Assembly: GCA_903960725.1 (NCBI GenBank)
Contig: CAJCBY010000138.1
Coordinates: forward strand, 1-11,879
DNA from: an uncultured Cytophagaceae bacterium
GTDB lineage: Bacteria; Bacteroidota; Bacteroidia; Cytophagales; Spirosomataceae
Direction of reading: 5' to 3'
DNA: 11,879 bases
Position numbers and translations under genes: made by a program. The notes under the pieces were generated by a model. It did not search any database and was not told the origin of the DNA. It was given only the letters and a program-made list of their open reading frames with translations. Positions within the stretch are counted from its first letter, which is position 1; each line of letters opens with the position of its first letter. This document shows positions 6,768 through 11,879 of the stretch, piece after piece.

Positions 6768-8744
6768 ATGAAAAAAATTGCCTTTCTATGGCTAGGAATT
6801 TCCTTATCACTTCAAGTTTCGGCGCAATCTTTGATGCCTAAACCGCAAACGATACAACTAAATAACGGGAAATATTCCCTCATATCTTCCTCCATTTCGG
6901 TTACGGGTTCTACTGATCCCCTAATTTTAAAAGCGGCAAAAAGAGCAGAAAAACGTATCGCTTCCTTAACTGCTTTGCCCGCGGGCGCTAAGAAATTAGC
7001 CATTCAAGTACAATTGAAGTCAGATTTGAAAAAAGAAGCTTACTTATTAGCTGTGGATGCAAAAGGCGCGAAATTAAGTGCAGGAAGTGTCAGAGGAGTG
7101 ATGGAAGGGCTAGAAACACTAACTCAATTAGTCGAAAATAAGTCGATTCCTTATGTAAATATTATAGATGAACCTCGATTTGAATGGCGGGGTTTGATGG
7201 TGGATGTCGCGCGGCACTTTATTCCTTTGGACATATTAAAAAGAAATGTAGACGCAATGGCCGCGGCAAAATTAAACATCTTGCACTTACACCTGACGGA
7301 TGACGAAGGCTTCAGAATTGAGTCGAAAAAATACCCCAAATTACACGAATTAGGTTCCGATGGACAGTATTTCACGCAAGCACAAATGAAAGAACTTGTT
7401 TCCTATTGTGCAGATCGCGGAATCGATGTCTACCCGGAATTCGATCTTCCGGGTCACAGCCAAAGTTTCTTTGCAGGCTATCCAGAACTTGCCAGTGAAA
7501 AAAGGGAGTACAAACCGGGGCCACGATTTAAAGTCGAAGTGGGGGCAAAACCGATGAATATGATGGCCATTATGCAAATGATGAACACCTCTCCCACTCC
7601 TACGATCGATCCCACGAAAGAGAATACTTATACGTTTTTGGCCGGATTAGTGTCAGAAATGAAAAGCATTTTTCCTTTCGCGTATTTCCATTTGGGATTA
7701 GATGAGAGTAATGGCGTTGCGTGGAAAAACAACCCAGAGATTGTAGCTTTTATGGCGGAAAAAAAGATTGCCAATGTGCATGAATTGCAAGACTACTTCT
7801 TGCAACGTTTCGATGCGGTAGTTAAAAAAGAGGGATATAAATCCGTGGTATGGGAGGAAGCTTTTAATGCCAAAACTCCAGCCGACATAACCGTCCAAGT
7901 TTGGAAACCAAGTATGATGGGACCCGGACTTTCATTAGACGCGATTGTGAAACAAGGTAATCCTGCGATTGATTCGAGAGGTTTTTATTTGGATCATTTT
8001 ATGCCGGCTTATTTCCACTTGATGAATAAAGACTTCACTCAAACAAGTCCATGGAAAGGTGGAGAGGCGGCTATGTGGTCGGAAGTGGTAGATGGAGAGG
8101 TTTTTGAGGGACGGGTTTGGCCTAGAACATTCGCCATTGCGGAACGTTTATGGACGAATCCAGCAACTGTGGATATTGATGAATTTTATACCCGACTTTA
8201 TGCGGCTGAAACCTACCTAGAGAAAACAGGTTTACACTTGAATGATTCAAAAAAAGCAGTGCTAGCTTCTTTTCCAAACTCGGAATCCTTCTTAAATCTT
8301 TTAACGCCTATCAAAGGGTACAAGCGTTTAATGGGTGATATGACTATCCCCACAGAACAACGCGATAAAACCTACCGCAACCTACGCGATGTGCTGCGCC
8401 CGGATTCGAAGGAGGCATTTGCCTTTAGAATGCAGGTAAAAGATTTCTTGAAAAACGGGGATTCAAAACAAATTACAGGAAGTTTGCTAGTGATATTAAA
8501 GGCAGCAGAAGAGGCTAAAAAGATCTCGTCTATTCAACCATTAGTGAATTCATTCTCTACTATTGCGCCTAAGGTCATTGATTATTTAGGCCAAAAAAAT
8601 CCCGAAAAAGCATCTGCTCTTATAGCCGAAATAAAAGCGGCGCGCAAGCCAGCTGCGAGCTTGGAGCTGGGTATTTGGGATGAATTAGAAGCACTCGTTA
8701 CTGGAACTTTGAAAGACCGACCGGAGAATATTCCTTTGATGTAA
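6768..8744 (+). CDS. Glycoside hydrolase family 20 beta-N-acetylhexosaminidase
   Basis: A 658-residue exported exo-hexosaminidase that should remove terminal beta-linked GlcNAc/GalNAc from chitooligosaccharides, peptidoglycan fragments or glycans. Residues 1-20 are a signal peptide (MKKIAFLWLG..., cut near VSA|Q); this decides the ATG at 6768 over an in-frame TTG at 6723, which would put a charged extension before it. A GH20b-type N-terminal domain spans about 22-134, and the barrel starts at FEWRGLMVDVARHF (138-151). Family motifs follow: LHLTDDEGFRIE (174-185), YPEFDLPGHS (222-231), catalytic D312-E313 in HLGLDES, GGEAAMWSE (431-439) and AERLW (458-462). The usual GGDE is GLDE here, but the D-E pair for substrate-assisted catalysis is kept. 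Residues 490-658 form an extra helical C-terminal region of unknown role. It ends flush against the convergent hydrolase gene. Confidence 0.93.
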   Translation: MKKIAFLWLGISLSLQVSAQSLMPKPQTIQLNNGKYSLISSSISVTGSTDPLILKAAKRAEKRIASLTALPAGAKKLAIQVQLKSDLKKEAYLLAVDAKGAKLSAGSVRGVMEGLETLTQLVENKSIPYVNIIDEPRFEWRGLMVDVARHFIPLDILKRNVDAMAAAKLNILHLHLTDDEGFRIESKKYPKLHELGSDGQYFTQAQMKELVSYCADRGIDVYPEFDLPGHSQSFFAGYPELASEKREYKPGPRFKVEVGAKPMNMMAIMQMMNTSPTPTIDPTKENTYTFLAGLVSEMKSIFPFAYFHLGLDESNGVAWKNNPEIVAFMAEKKIANVHELQDYFLQRFDAVVKKEGYKSVVWEEAFNAKTPADITVQVWKPSMMGPGLSLDAIVKQGNPAIDSRGFYLDHFMPAYFHLMNKDFTQTSPWKGGEAAMWSEVVDGEVFEGRVWPRTFAIAERLWTNPATVDIDEFYTRLYAAETYLEKTGLHLNDSKKAVLASFPNSESFLNLLTPIKGYKRLMGDMTIPTEQRDKTYRNLRDVLRPDSKEAFAFRMQVKDFLKNGDSKQITGSLLVILKAAEEAKKISSIQPLVNSFSTIAPKVIDYLGQKNPEKASALIAEIKAARKPAASLELGIWDELEALVTGTLKDRPENIPLM

Positions 8745-9851
8745 TTAAGGCAAAAACTCAATCGCGGGCTTCTTTCCTGTCTTCACAAAAGCACGCATCG
8801 CATCAAATGCTTTCGCCGTTTGTGCATCTGTGAATTGACAATGAGCCTGACCATTCGTGTATTTAACGGTAAAATATTGATCGCGCCCTTGCGCGTGAAT
8901 CATATTTTCGATATTCGTCACGGCATAGGTAACCGGAATTAACTGATCATAAATCGTGTGCATTAATACGACGGGCTTATCGATTTTTCCCGTACGGTCG
9001 TAGCGCGCAAAAAGTAACGCCTGATCCTTCGTAGCAGGTAAGCGTTCTGCTACTGCGTTCACCTTCAAATTATCTGGGAAGCCCGTGTATAGCGTTTCGG
9101 TGTTATCGAATGGATTGCCTTGTAGCTTAAGGGCGATGTCGCGTAACACGTTTTGGTTAAAAAATAAGGCTCCTGGAAGGTCGTCGAATTTCAAGTCAAA
9201 ACGCTTCGCAAAAGCTACGGCTAACACGGAGTCTTTCTGCGATAAGGCCTTTTTGATCTCCCCCATTCGTTTGCCAGCCGTTGCAAAAGACACAAACCCA
9301 ACGGAGCTATTGACGTCAAAAATATCTTTCAATGATGGCACGATGCCTGGAAACAATCCGTTCATCGTCGCGTACATATCGTACTCTTTTCTGCATTGTA
9401 AATACGGCCGTGAAGAAAGTGGACATAAGGGTAATCCACCATTATAGTGTTGGCCAAAATTCTCCAAAGTCGCGAACGTAATTCCACCGCCCATCGAGTG
9501 ACCCATCATAAAGGTTGAGTCCGGCTGGCCCATCTTCTTACTAAAAGCTTGGCGTAATTCTTCGGTCGCATCCACTCCCTCTGGCATCGCAAAACCTTGA
9601 ATAGGATAATCAGACGCTGCGATTGCAAATCCACGATCTAAAATAACCTGTAAGCGTTTGTCTAATCCTGCGTTCGCGCTCGCCGCCGGCGTTCCCATAA
9701 ACTGGTAACCGTGAGCATACATCACGAGTTTTTTGTTCCATTTAGCTGGCATCAAAACTTGATAGCCGCCCCCTTTCAGAGTGCCTAAATCGATTTTTTC
9801 TTGTGCCAAAAGGGTGGTGCTGAGTGCGAGGAAGAGGAATAGTTTTTTCAT
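8745..9851 (-). CDS. Exported alpha/beta hydrolase
   Basis: A 368-residue serine hydrolase with a signal peptide (residues 1-16, LLA|Q), so it acts in the periplasm or outside the cell. The alpha/beta-hydrolase features are in order: a probable oxyanion-loop AHGYQF (46-51), the nucleophile elbow GHSMGG with S119, an acid D302 in YDQLIPV, and the histidine H337 in AHCQF. Residues 145-270 form a long helical cap region between strands, which probably sets substrate choice. C143, C153 and C338 could form a disulfide in the oxidising periplasm; this is inference. The substrate cannot be read from the sequence: esterase, lipase-like or peptidase activity is possible. Its stop codon abuts that of the convergent GH20 gene with no gap, and it is divergent from the pentapeptide gene across 49 bp. 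Confidence 0.87.
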   Translation of the reverse strand: MKKLFLFLALSTTLLAQEKIDLGTLKGGGYQVLMPAKWNKKLVMYAHGYQFMGTPAASANAGLDKRLQVILDRGFAIAASDYPIQGFAMPEGVDATEELRQAFSKKMGQPDSTFMMGHSMGGGITFATLENFGQHYNGGLPLCPLSSRPYLQCRKEYDMYATMNGLFPGIVPSLKDIFDVNSSVGFVSFATAGKRMGEIKKALSQKDSVLAVAFAKRFDLKFDDLPGALFFNQNVLRDIALKLQGNPFDNTETLYTGFPDNLKVNAVAERLPATKDQALLFARYDRTGKIDKPVVLMHTIYDQLIPVTYAVTNIENMIHAQGRDQYFTVKYTNGQAHCQFTDAQTAKAFDAMRAFVKTGKKPAIEFLP

Positions 9852-9869
9852 AGTGCTGGTTAAGAGAAA

Positions 9870-9877
9870 GCAAAATA
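9870..9877 (-). promoter_or_regulatory. Possible -7 element for the alpha/beta hydrolase gene
   Basis: On the minus strand this reads TATTTTGC, a near match to TAnnTTTG with a one-base-shorter spacer. It lies 18 bases before the ATG at 9851. No good TTTG is visible at the -33 distance. Confidence 0.3.
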
Positions 9878-9889
9878 GGGAAAAAATGG

Positions 9890-9896
9890 TAATTTG
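9890..9896 (+). promoter_or_regulatory. Possible -7 element for the pentapeptide gene (possibly leaderless)
   Basis: TAATTTG, followed by CAGT and then the ATG at 9901. The four-base distance to ATG and the TTTGCxGTATG context are the same as at the GH97 start. It resembles the Bacteroidota -7 box with one spacer base fewer. No clear -33 TTTG is seen upstream. Confidence 0.35.
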
Positions 9897-9900
9897 CAGT

Positions 9901-10461
9901 ATGGAGAAGCCTTATATCGTCGATCAAAAATTCGAGAAAGAAAGCACACTCGCCATCGGCGAATACGAACATTGCGTTTTCAAGAACTGCCTGTTCGAGT
10001 CGGCTGATTTTCAACAATTCCAGTTCATTGACTGTGTTTTTGAATCGTGTAATCTAAGCCTCGTCAAACTTAGCGGCGCTTCCCTCCAAAAAGTACATTT
10101 CAAAGACAGCAAAATGCAGGGCCTTCGCTTCGAAGCTTGCAATCCTTTTTTATTCGAAGTAAGCTTCGAATCCTGCGTTTTAAACCTGTCGTCATTCTAT
10201 CAAATCAAAGGGAAAAAGACGACGTTCACGGGCTGTTCTTTGCACGAAGTGGACTTCACGGAATCCGATTTCTCGGAAGCCATTTTCGATGATTGCGATC
10301 TATCTAGGGCGCTTTTTGACCAAACCAATGTGAGCAAAGCGGACTTCCGAAGCGCCTTTAATTTTTTCATTCATCCGAGCATTAATCAGATCAAGAAAGC
10401 GAAGTTTTCGAATGATGGTTTGGCAGGTTTATTGCAAGGCTTTGACATCTCTATATCCTAA
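9901..10461 (+). CDS. Pentapeptide-repeat protein
   Basis: A 186-residue protein without signal peptide, so cytoplasmic. Repeats of the A(D/N)LXX / xFxxC type run from about residue 25 to 155, with phenylalanine or leucine every fifth residue (for example CVFKNCLFESADF, SLHEVDFTESDFSEAIF, LSRALFDQTNVSKADF). They should fold into a right-handed quadrilateral beta-helix. The C-terminus (about 158-186, with INQIKKAKFS and GLAGLLQGFDI) is a tail typical of Bacteroidota members. Qnr and MfpA proteins of similar size mimic DNA and protect DNA gyrase, but most pentapeptide proteins have no known role, and nothing here proves gyrase binding. The ATG at 9901 was chosen over upstream GTG and ATG codons (9781, 9886) because the sequence before it looks unrelated and non-coding and overlaps the divergent gene. 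The next gene starts one base after its stop. Confidence 0.88.
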   Translation: MEKPYIVDQKFEKESTLAIGEYEHCVFKNCLFESADFQQFQFIDCVFESCNLSLVKLSGASLQKVHFKDSKMQGLRFEACNPFLFEVSFESCVLNLSSFYQIKGKKTTFTGCSLHEVDFTESDFSEAIFDDCDLSRALFDQTNVSKADFRSAFNFFIHPSINQIKKAKFSNDGLAGLLQGFDISIS

Positions 10462-10462
10462 T

Positions 10463-11879
10463 ATGAAAAAAATCTTTTTCCTACTCTTTCTGAGCGCACC
10501 ACTTTTCGCTCAGCCTCGTACGATTGTCACGACAGACGGCGAAATCGATGACGTGGATACGTTCATCCGGATGCTATTGTACTCGAATGAATACCAGCTG
10601 GAGGGCTTAGTGTATTCGAGTTCGATGTGGCATTACAAAGGCGACGGAAAAGGGACGAAATTCACTTCCGAAATGGAGATGACGCGCAAGATGTATGGTG
10701 CGAAAACAGACCTTCGCTGGCCGGGCGTTCAATGGATTCAAGATTTATTGAAAGCGTATGGACAAGTTCATCCAAACCTGATTTTGCATGACAAAAACTA
10801 CCCATCTCCTGCCTATTTGAACTCACTAGTCAAGGTGGGGAATATCGATTTCGAAGGAGAAATGGAGCAGGTGACAGAGGGGTCAGAATGGATAAAAGCA
10901 AAATTGTTAGACAACGATCCGGAGCCCATTTACTTGCAAGCTTGGGGTGGAACGAATACGATTGCGCGTGCTTTGAAATCGATCGAGGAACAGTATGCCG
11001 GTGAAAAAAACTGGCCCAGCATCAAAGAAAAAATCTCTCGAAAAGCCATCATCTATACCGTAATGGATCAAGATGCTACTTATAAAAAGTACATTGGTGG
11101 ACATTGGCCAGAGATTCGGGTCATTTACAATGCCCACCAATTTGCCAGCTTTGCCTATCCTTGGAAACGCGTGATGCCTAAGGCGACGCAGCCCTATTTT
11201 GAGGGGACGTATATGGGGCCTAATATCATCCAGAACCACGGGGCGTTGTTGAAGATGTATTACGCTTATGGTGATGGCCAAAAGCAGCCCGGCGACGACG
11301 AGCACATTCACGGTGATCCTGCTAAGCTGAAGGATGCGCAGTGGGGAACTTTTAGCCCCTACGACTTTATTTCCGAGGGTGATTCGCCTGCTTTCTTACA
11401 CCTGGTAGATGTGGGATTGAACAATTTGAACAACCCGTATTTTGGGGGTTGGGGTGGTCGATTCGTAGTAGCAGACGGAAATCCATTTCGTTTTGAGGAC
11501 AACGAAAAGTCAGCAGATTTTAACCCAGAGACAGGTAAATTAGATATCAATTATTCCCAAACACGTTGGTTAATCGCCGCACAAGAAGACTTCGCGGCAC
11601 GCGCAGATTGGTGTGTGAAATCATACAAAGAGGCGAATCACGCGCCACAAATTACGGTGAAAGAGGGAATGTATGTTTTAGCAAAAGCAGGAGCGAAACT
11701 AACGCTGTATGTGACCTCGAGAGATCCGGATGGGAATGAGGTGAAGCTGAAGGTTTGGCCCTATCCAGACGCGGGATCCGGGAAAGCGGATGCGACACTA
11801 GAGAACGCAACGGCAAAAATACAGATTCCAGCAATTGCAAAAAAAGGCGATACCTATCACGTCGTGGTGGAGGGAACCG
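10463..11879 (+). CDS. Sde182-type nucleoside-hydrolase-like exported protein (DUF1593; 3' end missing)
   Basis: An open frame of 472 codons runs off the right edge. A signal peptide covers residues 1-16 (MKKIFFLLFLSAPLFA|Q). The mature part begins with TIVTTDGEIDDVDTF (20-34), a variant of the nucleoside-hydrolase DxDxGxDD calcium motif, with D25, D29 and D30 as likely metal ligands. Later blocks include QAWGGTNTIARAL (167-179), a conserved turn of this family, and a GDSPAFLHLVDVGLNN stretch (near 309-324). A C-terminal beta-sandwich-like domain starts near residue 397 (HAPQITVKEG), matching the Sde182 C-terminal region. The family is named after a Saccharophagus degradans protein annotated as cellulose-binding; true substrate and activity are unknown, and it may bind or cleave sugars or glycosidic compounds. 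Length suggests only a few residues are missing. Probably co-transcribed with the pentapeptide gene. Confidence 0.87.
   Translation, partial: MKKIFFLLFLSAPLFAQPRTIVTTDGEIDDVDTFIRMLLYSNEYQLEGLVYSSSMWHYKGDGKGTKFTSEMEMTRKMYGAKTDLRWPGVQWIQDLLKAYGQVHPNLILHDKNYPSPAYLNSLVKVGNIDFEGEMEQVTEGSEWIKAKLLDNDPEPIYLQAWGGTNTIARALKSIEEQYAGEKNWPSIKEKISRKAIIYTVMDQDATYKKYIGGHWPEIRVIYNAHQFASFAYPWKRVMPKATQPYFEGTYMGPNIIQNHGALLKMYYAYGDGQKQPGDDEHIHGDPAKLKDAQWGTFSPYDFISEGDSPAFLHLVDVGLNNLNNPYFGGWGGRFVVADGNPFRFEDNEKSADFNPETGKLDINYSQTRWLIAAQEDFAARADWCVKSYKEANHAPQITVKEGMYVLAKAGAKLTLYVTSRDPDGNEVKLKVWPYPDAGSGKADATLENATAKIQIPAIAKKGDTYHVVVEGT

Noticed and set aside
6729..6777. Short direct repeat AAAAAAATTG (6731-6740 and near 6771)
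   Set aside because: A 10-bp A-rich match that includes MKK codons is expected by chance in this AT-rich region.
9085..9447. 120-codon plus-strand ORF
   Set aside because: It is antisense to the alpha/beta hydrolase, which has a signal peptide and full catalytic triad; no independent coding evidence.
10127..10170. Repeated CTTCGAAGC / AAGCTTCGAA words that could look like a hairpin
   Set aside because: They arise from repeated FE and EA/SF codons in the pentapeptide repeats, and lie inside coding sequence with no T-run.
10907..11311. 134-codon minus-strand ORF
   Set aside because: It is antisense to the Sde182-type gene, whose frame is continuous and family-like.
1..11879. Mobile element, CRISPR array, tRNA or phage signs
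   Set aside because: I found no regularly spaced repeats, transposase or integrase motifs, or tRNA-like cloverleaf; the base composition and codon use look even across the genes.

Overview
The window is a gene-dense stretch of chromosome, about 95% coding, with ten protein genes complete or nearly so, one more cut by the left edge, and no RNA genes, CRISPR arrays or mobile elements that I can see. It points to a member of the Bacteroidota, probably a Cytophagales-like aerobe. The reasons are a SusB-type GH97 enzyme, an exported GH20 hexosaminidase, an Sde182-like protein, signal peptides ending in A|Q, almost no Shine-Dalgarno sequences, and TAnnTTTG-like -7 promoter elements. The genus is not determinable from the sequence alone.

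Layout: (1) 1-1034, minus strand: the N-terminal 344 residues of a large exported, beta-rich protein that I do not recognise. (2) 1087-2350, plus strand: a tight three-gene operon of kdsC (Kdo-8-phosphate phosphatase, LPS core), a gamma-carbonic-anhydrase-like hexapeptide protein and a small VF530/DUF2132 protein. (3) 2347-3201, minus strand: a BASS-family (bile acid:Na+ symporter-like) transporter. (4) 3246-4061, plus strand: a PlsC-like acyltransferase with a probable TTG start. (5) 4007-6680, minus strand: a GH97 alpha-glucosidase followed one base later by an AlkB-like 2OG-Fe(II) dioxygenase. (6) 6768-8744, plus strand: a GH20 beta-N-acetylhexosaminidase, divergent from GH97. (7) 8745-9851, minus strand: an exported alpha/beta hydrolase. 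(8) 9901-11879, plus strand: a pentapeptide-repeat protein followed one base later by an Sde182-type nucleoside-hydrolase-like exported protein that runs off the right edge.

Together the genes look like cell-envelope housekeeping (kdsC, acyltransferase, transporter) beside a small set of periplasmic or secreted hydrolases for oligosaccharides and other polymers (GH97, GH20, alpha/beta hydrolase, Sde182-like). No SusC/SusD pair or regulator is present, so this is not a classical polysaccharide utilisation locus.

I do not see a convincing novel multi-gene system. The points most worth a second look are two start sites where a -7-like box sits four bases before ATG (possible leaderless mRNAs), three convergent gene pairs with no terminator space, the odd pairing of a DNA/RNA repair gene with a glucosidase, and the unrecognised large exported protein divergent from kdsC.
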